Source: an uncultured Bacteroidales bacterium
GTDB lineage: Bacteria; Bacteroidota; Bacteroidia; Bacteroidales; UBA932
DNA length: 55,000 nt
Assembly: GCA_910585445.1 (NCBI GenBank)
Contig: CAJUEK010000010.1
Coordinates: 1-55,000 of the forward strand
Direction: 5' to 3'
Shown here piece by piece: positions 15,462 through 23,875 of this stretch; positions within the stretch are counted from its first letter, which is position 1; each line of letters starts with the position of its first letter. A model generated the notes under the pieces. The model worked only from the letters and a program-made list of their open reading frames with translations, did no database searches and was not told where the DNA came from. Both the position numbers and the translations under genes were made by a program.

Positions 15462-18398
15462 CTAACGGCCGCATATCGTCCTGAAATCACAATAGCCGCA
15501 AACGGTCCTGTCGTCAGTCCGCCTGAACGGCACTTCAAGGTCATACATCTGGTCAAGCACCGTTTTCAGATGCCCCGACACAGCCTCGCAGAACGCTTTG
15601 TTGCACGGGACACTGACCGGAGGATTCTTGAACAGGCGGGCCGTAGAATACACACTGTTCACAAGGGTTCTTCCCGCAACTTCCGGACGCAACTGCACAA
15701 GCATATCATAAATGAAGAACTGAAGCGCAATCTTCGGCCTGTCCTTCACGTCCGGGGCGAAAATCTTGTCCGCAATGGCGGCCGCATTCCCGTCATGGAT
15801 ATTCTCATCATCCTCCAGCACCCTTCCGGTCTTATAATCGACCACACGCGCCTGGTCGGGCCTGAAGCTGTCCAGACGGTCTATGAAGCCTTTGAAACGC
15901 TGTCCGTGCAGCTCTCCGGCAACCTTGATCTCGCGGCCGAGAATTTCAAACGCATCCGTGCCCCCGGCTTCAAGAAGCTCAAGGTCACGCCTGAGGGTCT
16001 TCATCACATATTTCACTATGACATCCGTAACCACAAGATTGCGTCCGCTCACTTCCATTGCATTCAGCTGGCTGACAATCAAAGCCTTGACCTTTCGCCT
16101 TATCACATCCTCACGCGCAAGCCAGCTCTTTATGTAATCCTTGCTTATGCGTCCAAGACATGGACCTGAAAGAACCAGCCCTTCTTTCTCACGGCCGAAG
16201 AAGAAGTGCTCATCCATAGCCTCCTCAGAAGTATATACAGACCTCATCGTGTCATGATAGACAGTGCCGAACATTCCGTAGTCCAGAGACTCTGATACTT
16301 CATCCTCAGCCTGCAAACCCTGGACAGTGCTGTAATAGAATTTTGCCGGACACGCAAGGTAATTCTGCAGCGCGGTCGCGGAAAGCACCGTCTCACGTAT
16401 CTTCCGCACATCCGCATCAGTCTTGCATATCTCAGGAAGTACCGCGGCCTTCATGCTGCCGTATTTGACGACATAGCGCTTTACAGGCACCCCGAAATGA
16501 TATTCCAGCTGCTTGATATACCTGCTTTCCTCACCGGACTTCAAGCCCTCCGTCCTGGAATCGACAAGCATCCAAACATTCTCCGCACGCGAAATCATCC
16601 TGTAGAAATAGTACGCCCACACGGCATCCTGATACTCATAAGTGGGAAGCCCGAATCCCTTGCGCAGCTCAGGAGGCACAAATGAAGAACTGACGCTCCT
16701 GCGCGGGAAAATGCCTTCATTGGACGACAATATTATAAGATTGCGGAAATCCAGGGCACGCGTCTCAAGCGGGCCCATAATCTGAAGTCCCTTGAGAGGC
16801 TCTCCGCGGAACGGAACCGACACCGGACAGAGCAACTGGGCAAGCAGGCGCACAAAAGTCACAGGAAGAACCTCCAGCCTTTTTTCCTGCAGCATATTCA
16901 CACACCTGTAATATTCTTTAGCATATTCAAGTTCAAGAATTGACTTTCCGTCAGATGGCACATGAGAGGCGACTGCTTTTATCACATCCTTAAGATATTC
17001 CGAGAAAAGCGCTATCTGCTCTGCAGAGCGTGCCTTAGGGTCAGTGACAGCCACACGGAAAACAGTTCCCAGGAAAGGAGTTACGGCGAGTTCCTCCTGC
17101 GGTATGTAATATTTTGCCTGCGACTTGACAGAAGCAACCGCATCAAGCGAATCCCTATCCGCAGCCGCCCTGAACAATGTATTGGAAAAAAGGCTCCACA
17201 CCTGCTTATGATAGAAATACCATTTGCCCTTCCTTGAAATCACATGCAGCTGTATCGCAGAAATGTCCGTCATCATTGAATACAGACGGCTCCCGCCCAT
17301 CGGAAGTCCCATCGTCACATTGATGTCGCGTATATCCTCCGGAATGGAATTGAGCACAGGCACCAGAAGCCCCTCATCCGGAAGCACGACCGCGCATCCT
17401 GTCCCGTCAGAAGGCACATCACCTATCTGCCCCAAAATGTCCGGCAGCCTCTTGGCCTGTCCTGTGGAGGAAGCGACGCTCACTACATTCACATTCGGCA
17501 GCGGAAGCTCCCCGGCAGCATCCCATATGGCAGCCTGAGGAAACTCCCTGACATTTTCAGACATGAAAACAGACGAGCGGTTCTGAGGGTCACTGATTAT
17601 CCTGCCGGAATAGTCCCAGCAGAATTGCGCTGCGCCGGCGTCACGAAGCTTCCTCAAAAGAGTTTTCTCACACTCATTCAACGCATTAAGCCCCACGAAC
17701 ACAAATTGAGGAGACTCGCCGAAACACCCTCCGAGCACATCCTCAACAGCACTTGAAGCCAGGCGTCCGGCAAGGCTGCGGTAAACCTTTCCTTCATAGG
17801 CCAGCCCCTTTTCCTCCAGCACCCTGTTGAAATCCACATACAGAGGATAAAGCATGTTCCAGATAAGAAGGAAACGGCCCTTCACATCCGGATTGTCGGT
17901 ATCCAGATTGACGGTCAGTTTTCCTGACATGTCATTGAAATGGCTCAGGAAACCTTCTATCGCCGCCCTCTGCACCGGTGTCAGATAACTGAAAGTGTCC
18001 TGCAGCTGACGGTAATCGGAAACATTGGCGAAAAGCTGTCCCGGATCGACAAGATACTTGTCCACGTCATCGAAATCCCCCAATATGACGTCCCCCCAGA
18101 AGACAAACTCATCCAGCGGCTCTGCCTTGGGATTAATGTTCCTGTAACATTCATACAGTTCCAGCAGCAGACGCACCCTGTCGGCAGCCTGCACTCCAGC
18201 CACACTGAAGAACAAATCATTGATTGTAATCATCCGCGGAGCAACCATTGGCCCGCTGTCCGGCGCGGCTGCAACCGCATCACAAAGATATTTCCGGAAA
18301 AACACCATCGAACGACGGTTAGGAAAGACAAAGCACCTCCCGCTTATGTCCCCCATCTTATAGAAATGGTCTGCAACCTGTTTCAGGAACGGTATCAT
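15462..18398 (-). CDS. addB: Helicase-exonuclease subunit AddB
   Basis: A 978-aa protein when started at the ATG at 18398; the open frame extends 40 codons further upstream, across the predicted promoter, so that extension is unlikely to be translated. The N-terminal part (CFVFPNRRSMVFFRKYL) replaces the Walker A loop, as usual in this clade, so the helicase half is probably structural. The C-terminal nuclease domain has CPAKFYYS, FKGFIDRLDSF, VVDYKTG and a final CGYCDFRTIC. The single Cys plus CX2CX5C match the AddB iron-sulfur cluster. It is the partner of the downstream addA. Confidence 0.9.
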   Translation of the reverse strand: MIPFLKQVADHFYKMGDISGRCFVFPNRRSMVFFRKYLCDAVAAAPDSGPMVAPRMITINDLFFSVAGVQAADRVRLLLELYECYRNINPKAEPLDEFVFWGDVILGDFDDVDKYLVDPGQLFANVSDYRQLQDTFSYLTPVQRAAIEGFLSHFNDMSGKLTVNLDTDNPDVKGRFLLIWNMLYPLYVDFNRVLEEKGLAYEGKVYRSLAGRLASSAVEDVLGGCFGESPQFVFVGLNALNECEKTLLRKLRDAGAAQFCWDYSGRIISDPQNRSSVFMSENVREFPQAAIWDAAGELPLPNVNVVSVASSTGQAKRLPDILGQIGDVPSDGTGCAVVLPDEGLLVPVLNSIPEDIRDINVTMGLPMGGSRLYSMMTDISAIQLHVISRKGKWYFYHKQVWSLFSNTLFRAAADRDSLDAVASVKSQAKYYIPQEELAVTPFLGTVFRVAVTDPKARSAEQIALFSEYLKDVIKAVASHVPSDGKSILELEYAKEYYRCVNMLQEKRLEVLPVTFVRLLAQLLCPVSVPFRGEPLKGLQIMGPLETRALDFRNLIILSSNEGIFPRRSVSSSFVPPELRKGFGLPTYEYQDAVWAYYFYRMISRAENVWMLVDSRTEGLKSGEESRYIKQLEYHFGVPVKRYVVKYGSMKAAVLPEICKTDADVRKIRETVLSATALQNYLACPAKFYYSTVQGLQAEDEVSESLDYGMFGTVYHDTMRSVYTSEEAMDEHFFFGREKEGLVLSGPCLGRISKDYIKSWLAREDVIRRKVKALIVSQLNAMEVSGRNLVVTDVIVKYVMKTLRRDLELLEAGGTDAFEILGREIKVAGELHGQRFKGFIDRLDSFRPDQARVVDYKTGRVLEDDENIHDGNAAAIADKIFAPDVKDRPKIALQFFIYDMLVQLRPEVAGRTLVNSVYSTARLFKNPPVSVPCNKAFCEAVSGHLKTVLDQMYDLEVPFRRTDDRTVCGYCDFRTICGR

Positions 18399-18484
18399 AT
18401 GATAATTTTTTCGTTTTCTCCATTGCCCCGCCAAACTTCCGGGCACAGCGCCTCCGCACCCGCCCGAAACCGGAGCATAAATAA

Positions 18485-18492
18485 CAAAGATA
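18485..18492 (-). promoter_or_regulatory. -7 element of the addBA promoter
   Basis: TATCTTTG on the minus strand matches the consensus. A TTTG lies 23 bases further upstream, longer than the usual 19-21. It predicts a leader of about 80 bases and supports the start at 18398. Confidence 0.45.
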
Positions 18493-18583
18493 GTCAAATA
18501 TATCACATTTCCGGACAAATTGCCAGCAAACCCGCCACAGCCTGCAATATGATAATCTTTCTGCCGATTTTAATGCAGGAATA

Positions 18584-18614
18584 TTTGCAGATAACAGTTT
18601 TTTCTTTAACTTTG
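18584..18614 (+). promoter_or_regulatory. Rubrerythrin promoter
   Basis: TTTG (18584-18587), 19 bases, then TAACTTTG (18607-18614): a full match to the Bacteroidota consensus, about 65 bases before the ATG. Confidence 0.7.
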
Positions 18615-18678
18615 CAAACGGATTTAAAATTGAATAATTCAAATTTAGATATTATAAACTTTTAAAAAGTAAACTATT

Positions 18679-19233
18679 ATGGTAAAGAAATTCAGATGCA
18701 TGGTATGCGGCTACATCCACGAGGGCGAGACTGCACCACAGGAGTGCCCGATATGCCACGTAGGCGCGGAGAAATTCGAGGAACTTGTTGAGACAGAGGG
18801 TGCCCTCGCATGGGCTGACGAGCACAAGATCGGCGTTGCCAAAGATGTTGACCCGGAAATCCTCCAGGGACTCCGCGACCACTTCAACGGCGAGTGCGGA
18901 GAAGTGGGAATGTATCTTGCCATGAGCCGCCAGGCAGACAGGGAAGGATATCCTGAGATTGCAGAGGCTTTCAAGAGATATGCATGGGAAGAGGCTGAGC
19001 ATGCTGCAAAATTCGCTGAGCTCCTCGGAGAGTGCGTATGGGACACCAAGACCAACGTTGAGAAGAGAATGTATGCAGAGCACGGCGCATGCGAAGACAA
19101 ACTCCGCATCGCAAGGCTTGCAAAGCAGCACAACCTTGACGCAATCCACGACACTGTACACGAGATGTGCAAGGACGAGGCACGCCACGGCTCTGGATTC
19201 CAGGGACTTTACAACAGATATTTCAAGAAGTAA
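18679..19233 (+). CDS. rbr: Reverse-type rubrerythrin (N-terminal rubredoxin, C-terminal ferritin-like)
   Basis: A 184-aa cytosolic non-haem iron protein that reduces hydrogen peroxide in anaerobes. The rubredoxin domain comes first, with CMVCGY and CPIC supplying the four iron-binding Cys, followed by a four-helix ferritin-like domain with the di-iron motifs ECGEVGMYL, EEAEH and DEARH. This order is the reverse of classical rubrerythrin, which has rubredoxin at the C-terminus. Here the gene stands alone between its own promoter and a strong terminator. Confidence 0.9.
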   Translation: MVKKFRCMVCGYIHEGETAPQECPICHVGAEKFEELVETEGALAWADEHKIGVAKDVDPEILQGLRDHFNGECGEVGMYLAMSRQADREGYPEIAEAFKRYAWEEAEHAAKFAELLGECVWDTKTNVEKRMYAEHGACEDKLRIARLAKQHNLDAIHDTVHEMCKDEARHGSGFQGLYNRYFKK

Positions 19234-19248
19234 TCTTGACTTACCGAC

Positions 19249-19286
19249 AAAAAAGGGCTTGCGCAATTACGCAGGCCCTTTTTTAA
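19249..19286 (+). terminator. Rubrerythrin terminator (possibly bidirectional)
   Basis: AAAAAAGGGC and GCCCTTTTTT pair around an inner TTGCG/CGCA stem and an AATTA loop. The run of T on one side and A on the other suits termination in both directions, which fits the convergent S4-domain gene. Confidence 0.8.
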
Positions 19287-19322
19287 TACTATATTATCCT
19301 CCGGCACAGACCGGGCTTTCAG

Positions 19323-19754
19323 CTAATCCAAATCCTCGGCAAAAGCGCCATCTGAAATATCATCCGGCCCATCAAAGTCAAGCTCACCCCACAGGGAGTC
19401 CATCTGCCGGCGGTCCTTCTTGGTCGGACGCCCCGTTCCCCTGTCACGCCTCAGGAAAAATGTCTCCACAGGAGCACGCAATTTGGCAAGTTCATCAGCC
19501 GGAGTAAGGTTCTCCGCAAATCCGGGCACAAGAGCTGCCCCCTGACGCTTCTCAACCAATTCAATAACCCTGAAAGTATATGTCACCGCACCTTTCCTTG
19601 CCGTAAGGACATCTCCGCGGCGTATCATCTTGGAAGGCTTCACATCAGCGCCATTCAAACGTATCTTACCTCCCTTGCATGCGTCAGTAGCCTCGCTTCG
19701 CGTCTTATAGACACGTATGGCCCACAAATATTTGTCTATTCTGACCTCATCCAT
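19323..19754 (-). CDS. S4-domain RNA-binding protein (Hsp15-like)
   Basis: A 143-aa protein with an S4 RNA-binding domain at the N-terminus (RIDKYLWAIRVYKTRSEATD, then KIRLNGADVKPSKMIRRGD) and an RRDRGTGRPTKKDRRQMD tail, the usual C-terminal pattern of Hsp15/HslR-type proteins. E. coli Hsp15 binds 50S subunits carrying a stranded peptidyl-tRNA. It lies 34 bases downstream of manA on the same strand and may share its transcript. Confidence 0.85.
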   Translation of the reverse strand: MDEVRIDKYLWAIRVYKTRSEATDACKGGKIRLNGADVKPSKMIRRGDVLTARKGAVTYTFRVIELVEKRQGAALVPGFAENLTPADELAKLRAPVETFFLRRDRGTGRPTKKDRRQMDSLWGELDFDGPDDISDGAFAEDLD

Positions 19755-19788
19755 ACCACGTTCACGCTATGAAGAAAATACACCGCCT

Positions 19789-21222
19789 TTAAGACAGAGG
19801 GCCACGTCCGGCCCCGAAAAATCCAAGCGGACTCGCACCGGACTCATTTTCAGTCTCCTCTTCCTGCTCATCCTCCAAACCTTCATAATACTCATCCTCC
19901 AGAAATGCCTCAGTCTCAGGGTCAATATATGCATCCACCTCATCCACAGGCCTTGTAACCGCCTCAAGCAATACAGTAGAACGGTCACGCGGCACAAGGA
20001 AAAAGTCAGGCATCTCAGCAGGGACAAGCACAGTCTCACCGGCCTTGATTTCATAATTGTCCATACGTGCAGCACCATTCTCATCAACAGAAGGCACCTG
20101 TATCGAGGCTGCACCCTCAATGCAGACATATACTATGAAGCTTCCGAATTTCTCAGTATAGATATGCAACGGATCAGACAGGGCAAGCCTCGTGACACAG
20201 AACTGCGGACATTCCACAAGCGTTTCCGCAATCCGTGCGGCAGCCGCGTCATGAATATGCCCGGCACCATGATGCGCCCCATGGCTACCTTCAGCATCAT
20301 GGCAACATCCGCAATGACACTCACCGTCATCATGGTCTTCACCGCAGTGGCACTCATGGCCATCACCGCAAGAACAATCATGGCCTTCACCACAAGAACA
20401 CTCATGATTATCACAAGAACACGAATGCGCAGCACAAGGCTCATGTGAAGCCTCATCGCCCCAAAGAGCGCCTTTACGGTAAAGCCCCTCATCAAAAGGG
20501 CGGTAATCAATCAGGTCAATAGCCTCTTCAAGATGCATCTGCCTGGCAGAAGACGGCTCGAATTCCCTTCCCCAGTCATACAGGCGGAAGGTCATGTCAG
20601 ACGACTCCTGGACCTCAGCTATCAGCAAGCCTCCCTCAGCGGCATGCACTGTTCCCGGAGTAATGAATATAACATCGCCTTTCTTCGGTGAAATCACATT
20701 CAGCACCTGCTCAACAGTACCGTTCTTGCATCTGTCATAGAACTCCTGAGCCGTCATCTCACGATTGAATCCCATATAAATCTTGGCATCCGGCTTTGCA
20801 TCCATCACATACCAGATTTCAGCCTTGCCGAGGGCATCATACCTCTGAGCTGCAATCTCATCATCCGGATGCACCTGCACAGACAGCTTGCCGTTTATGT
20901 CCAGGAACTTGACAAGAAGAGGAAACTGACGGCCATAATAATTATATACATCCTCCCCCGTCACACGCTCAAGATAAGTCTCCATGATTTCACCTATGGT
21001 ATTGCCGGCAAGCCATCCCTCACTGATGACAGAATCCACGAATCCCATGTCAGCAAGTTCCCAGCTCTCACCGATAACCGCGTCCGGAGCAATCTCCGTC
21101 TCATTCCCCTCGTCATCACATTCCACAAAACGCTTTCCAAGCTTTTTTGCAAGAGCATCTCCTCCCCAAGGCCTGCGTGAAGCCACCGGGATGAATTTGA
21201 AAGGATATAATTTCTTTTCCAT
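19789..21222 (-). CDS. manA: Class I mannose-6-phosphate isomerase with Cys/His-rich repeat insertion
   Basis: Interconverts fructose-6-phosphate and mannose-6-phosphate. The 477-aa protein is much longer than the short bacterial class I enzymes (about 320 aa). The catalytic cupin part is normal: SVQVHPDDE, GKAEIWYVMDA and ITPGTVHA carry the expected zinc ligands. Between this and the C-terminal beta domain lies an insertion at about residues 259-325 packed with 13 Cys and 13 His, built from octads such as NHECSCGE and GHDCSCGD. The C-terminus adds an acidic tail (LEDEYYEGLEDEQEEE). The start is the ATG at 21222; the frame runs on to 21336, but that part crosses the predicted promoter. Confidence 0.85.
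   Translation of the reverse strand: MEKKLYPFKFIPVASRRPWGGDALAKKLGKRFVECDDEGNETEIAPDAVIGESWELADMGFVDSVISEGWLAGNTIGEIMETYLERVTGEDVYNYYGRQFPLLVKFLDINGKLSVQVHPDDEIAAQRYDALGKAEIWYVMDAKPDAKIYMGFNREMTAQEFYDRCKNGTVEQVLNVISPKKGDVIFITPGTVHAAEGGLLIAEVQESSDMTFRLYDWGREFEPSSARQMHLEEAIDLIDYRPFDEGLYRKGALWGDEASHEPCAAHSCSCDNHECSCGEGHDCSCGDGHECHCGEDHDDGECHCGCCHDAEGSHGAHHGAGHIHDAAAARIAETLVECPQFCVTRLALSDPLHIYTEKFGSFIVYVCIEGAASIQVPSVDENGAARMDNYEIKAGETVLVPAEMPDFFLVPRDRSTVLLEAVTRPVDEVDAYIDPETEAFLEDEYYEGLEDEQEEETENESGASPLGFFGAGRGPLS
20248..20445 (-). repeat. Imperfect 24-bp tandem repeats encoding Cys/His octads inside manA
   Basis: The DNA repeats with a period of about 24 bases (20340-20425), encoding (N/G)H(E/D)C(S/H)CG(E/D) three times, followed by looser DHDDGECHCGCC and a His-rich GAHHGAGHIH segment. 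The reading frame is kept throughout. Confidence 0.8.
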
Positions 21223-21305
21223 AATCACTTTACAATAAGATTTCCGCCAAGGCGAAACAGACGGACAAAACCCGCAAGCCCACCTGTCCGCCCAAGCATA
21301 TCCTG

Positions 21306-21336
21306 CAAATTTAGCCCATTTTCCGAAACAAAGCAA
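21306..21336 (-). promoter_or_regulatory. manA promoter
   Basis: On the minus strand TTG (21336-21334), 20 bases, then TAAATTTG (21313-21306). This gives a leader of about 77 bases and supports the ATG at 21222. Confidence 0.55.
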
Positions 21337-21511
21337 TCATAACACAACAATGTCAGATAATGCAGGGCCAAGACAAGGGCAATGGCACATCTATTGCCAA
21401 AGAACGGTCGCAAGGCAAGCTGAACTGACGTGAGCCACAAAAACACAGGCACACAAATAAAATCAGAGAGCAGCTTACTATTATTAAAAATAATGACTAT
21501 CTTTGTCGGCG

Positions 21512-21698
21512 TAAGGCAAATATCATAAACTAAGAACAATAATTTTCCTTTACCTGTCTCTGACACACAAAGTTTCGAATTACCAATTAGATGACAGGTT
21601 CGACAGATAGGGATGCCAAAAATTTGGCATGCACCTTGCCATTGTCGTCAGGGCCCTCGAAACGCCTGTGTGTCGTGGTTTTGGTGTATGCCTTTTTT
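21512..21698 (+). ncRNA. Candidate structured RNA or attenuator
   Basis: A plus-strand -7-like element (TATCTTTG, 21498-21505) precedes a region with several complementary segments. ACCTGTC (21552-21558) pairs with GACAGGT (21593-21599). GACACACA (21562-21569) pairs with TGTGTGTC (21667-21674). ATGCCAAA (21613-21620) pairs with TTTGGCAT (21623-21630). GGCATGCACC (21626-21635) pairs with GGTGTATGCC (21683-21692) with one G-U pair, followed by TTTTTT. The last two stems share GGCAT and exclude each other, as in terminator switches. No known RNA family is recognised and no -33 element is seen. Confidence 0.3.
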
Positions 21699-21722
21699 GT
21701 TTACGGCAATAAGATGACATAT

Positions 21723-21803
21723 AAACTGTCAGAAAATTTTTAGAGTCCATAGTTTATGCATAACGTAGCGCAACACGGTAATGCATGTGTTTTCTGACAG
21801 TTT
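21723..21803. repeat. 81-bp element bounded by 14-bp perfect inverted repeats
   Basis: AAACTGTCAGAAAA (21723-21736) and TTTTCTGACAGTTT (21790-21803) are exact inverted copies separated by 53 bases that include two ATGCAT palindromes. No clear target-site duplication or promoter was found inside. It could be a short transposon relic (MITE), a recombination site or a binding site. Confidence 0.6.
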
Positions 21804-21895
21804 TCTTTTTACTTCAGCCCTCAATACCATTAAAAATCCAGCATAAGACAACTATTACTTTGCGACTATATAATAATGACTCATTAAACGTGTTA

Positions 21896-21925
21896 TTGCA
21901 CCTTGGATTAAATTCATTATTTTTG
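21896..21925 (+). promoter_or_regulatory. Promoter of the GHKL ATPase-nuclease gene
   Basis: TTG (21896-21898), 19 bases, then TATTTTTG (21918-21925). The predicted start lies about 12 bases before the ATG at 21943, so the leader is very short. Confidence 0.55.
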
Positions 21926-21942
21926 TTGAAAAGTTGAAGGTA

Positions 21943-23847
21943 ATGAGCAAAGAAATCATTTTATATCCATCTCTTTTTGAAGATGATTATATAACAAGAT
22001 CATTAGGGCCAATTGTCAACGACCCAGATGTTGCCCTCACAGAACTGGTAGCAAATGCTTGGGACGCAGGTGCATCTCATGTCAGAATTTCTATTCCAGA
22101 AGAATATGACCAAACATTATATATTGAAGACGATGGTATAGGAATGACTGAAGAAGAGTTTCAGAATCGATGGATGAAACTTAGATACAATCGCCTTAAA
22201 GATCAAGGGAAAAATGTTGTTTTTCCTGATGGAATTACTAGTAAACGAACTGCGTTCGGTAGAAACGGAGTCGGTAGGCACGGTTTATTTTGTTTTGCTA
22301 ATCAATATAAGGTTACCACAACTAAAAACGGAAAGAAAGTCTCCTTCATTGTAAAATCCAATATTGATGGGCAGCCTATTGCCGTAACCGATAAAGTTGA
22401 AGAAACCTCTGACCTACATGGAACAAAGCTAGAAGTAAATGTGGAACACAATTTACCCAAGGCAGCCAAAATCAGAGAAGTTCTATCTGCTCGATTCCTC
22501 CACGACCCTCAGTTTGAAGTTGAGGTAAATCACCTTGTACTAGATTTAGAGAACCTGATGGGAGGTACAGAACCGACTGAGATTCGTATTGAAGGAACGG
22601 ACATAACTCTAACGGGATACTTTATAGACACAACAAAGAAAAGTCGAAAAAGTATTTTTCAGGGAATTGCGTTTTGGCAAGGAGGTAGGTTGGTTGGTGA
22701 ACCCTCATGGAGTTTAGGGAAAAATTTAGTTCTCGATGGAAGAACTGCACTAGCTAAAAGATATACATTTATAATAAAGTCTGACGATCTGGGAGACTAT
22801 ATAAAAGAAGACTGGACTGGATTCAAGAAATCAGACGATATCGAAAAAGTATATAATGCCGTAGAGAAGTATGTAAACGGATGTATAGACAGTGTTTCGA
22901 CTGCAACTATAGCCACAATCACTGAAAATTTAGAGCCATCTATCAAGGAATCTCTGAAAGATGTCAATCCTTTAGTGCGATTAGAAGTTAATGAAATCAT
23001 TAGGGACATTGTCACCGAAACTCCAAAAGTTAAGCAAGAATCTGTCAATCTAGCAATCAAGACTGTCTTAAACGTAGAGAAGTCCAAAAATGGTAAAGCT
23101 CTTTTAGACAAACTATCAACTATGACTCCAGATGACATAGATGGCCTTAATGAACTGTTAAGTAAATGGAGTGTAGGAGATGCTTTAGCGGTCTTAAATG
23201 AAATAGATCGAAGACTCGCTATAATAACCGCAATACGAAAGTTGTCAGAAGATAAAACCACAGACGAGTTACATGTATTGCATCCAATGATAGCAGAATC
23301 TAGGTGGTTATTTGGTCCCGAATACGAATCATCTGAATTTATATTTAACAATCAGATGAAAACAGCGGTATCTAAAATATTTGGTGATGATAAGTATTAT
23401 ACAGCAGATGCCAATTACAAAAAAAGACCTGATTTAATCTGTCTAGCGAACAGTACGATTGGGGTCACAGGTATCCCTGAAATACTTTCAGGCACCGGTA
23501 TATCACAAGTACGGCATCTCCTTGTTATAGAATTAAAACGAGGAGGTTTCAAAATTGATAGGCAGGAGAGAAACCAAGCACAAGGATATATAGAGGATCT
23601 GTTACATTCAAACCTAGGTAACAATTGCAAAGTTACAGGATTTGTCGTAGGCGAATCAGTTGCTGACAACATAGGACATAAACTCCAAATTGAAGATAAT
23701 GGAATTCTACACACTATAGAATACTCCCAATTAGTAGACACTGCTGAACTCCGTATGTTCGGTCTTCGCCGAGTAATAGCAGATAGATATGAAGACATTC
23801 CTGGTATGGATTTATATGAACAGATTAAACCAACGTTATTTAAATAA
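21943..23847 (+). CDS. GHKL (Hsp90/MORC-like) ATPase fused to a PD-(D/E)XK nuclease; putative defense protein
   Basis: A 634-aa protein. The N-terminal ATPase shows all GHKL boxes: TELVANAWDAGA (E34, N38, D41), DDGIGM (63-68), GRNGVGRHG (106-114) and GTKLEV (160-165). A helical linker follows (about 290-440). The C-terminal part carries the motif set of a Shedu-like (DUF4263-type) nuclease: WLFGPEYES near 455-463, KRPD (494-497), VIELKR (528-533) and NQAQGYIEDL. This fits a single-gene ATP-gated nuclease acting on foreign DNA. MORC-type GHKL proteins were noted with restriction systems (Iyer and Aravind), and Shedu nucleases are antiphage effectors. The gene is AT-rich relative to its surroundings. 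An in-frame TTG at 21934 is a less likely start. Function is inferred from domains and island context. Confidence 0.75.
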   Translation: MSKEIILYPSLFEDDYITRSLGPIVNDPDVALTELVANAWDAGASHVRISIPEEYDQTLYIEDDGIGMTEEEFQNRWMKLRYNRLKDQGKNVVFPDGITSKRTAFGRNGVGRHGLFCFANQYKVTTTKNGKKVSFIVKSNIDGQPIAVTDKVEETSDLHGTKLEVNVEHNLPKAAKIREVLSARFLHDPQFEVEVNHLVLDLENLMGGTEPTEIRIEGTDITLTGYFIDTTKKSRKSIFQGIAFWQGGRLVGEPSWSLGKNLVLDGRTALAKRYTFIIKSDDLGDYIKEDWTGFKKSDDIEKVYNAVEKYVNGCIDSVSTATIATITENLEPSIKESLKDVNPLVRLEVNEIIRDIVTETPKVKQESVNLAIKTVLNVEKSKNGKALLDKLSTMTPDDIDGLNELLSKWSVGDALAVLNEIDRRLAIITAIRKLSEDKTTDELHVLHPMIAESRWLFGPEYESSEFIFNNQMKTAVSKIFGDDKYYTADANYKKRPDLICLANSTIGVTGIPEILSGTGISQVRHLLVIELKRGGFKIDRQERNQAQGYIEDLLHSNLGNNCKVTGFVVGESVADNIGHKLQIEDNGILHTIEYSQLVDTAELRMFGLRRVIADRYEDIPGMDLYEQIKPTLFK

Positions 23848-23875
23848 ATTACCGTCCTCTTACTAAGACGGTGAT

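Larger units (their letters stand above)
21340..21895. other. AT-rich intergenic region at the left side of the island
   Basis: No convincing gene. It holds a plus-strand TATCTTTG (21498-21505), a set of pairing segments ending in a T-run (21552-21698) and an 81-bp inverted-repeat element (21723-21803), described separately. Base composition becomes AT-rich toward the GHKL gene, consistent with acquired DNA. Confidence 0.5.

Noticed and set aside
15324..16169. 281-aa open frame on the plus strand
   Set aside because: Antisense shadow spanning addA and addB.
20340..20425. Possible short CRISPR-like repeats
   Set aside because: The period is 24 bases without spacers, the repeats are imperfect and they keep the manA frame, so they are coding repeats.
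19717..20448. 243-aa open frame on the plus strand, rich in Met/Thr/Ile repeats
   Set aside because: Shadow of the manA Cys/His repeats read on the other strand; the regular pattern comes from the 24-bp repeats.
21225..21566. 113-aa open frame on the minus strand upstream of manA
   Set aside because: It runs through the manA promoter and has no family features.
21737..21789. Invertible promoter between the 14-bp inverted repeats
   Set aside because: No TAnnTTTG element in either orientation inside the segment and no recombinase gene nearby; kept only as an unexplained repeat.
23851..23872. ACCGTC/GACGGT as terminal repeat of the IS982 relic
   Set aside because: The IS982 family often starts with ACC, but I could not find a matching inverted end on the right side near 24760-24830; it may equally be a terminator of the GHKL gene.
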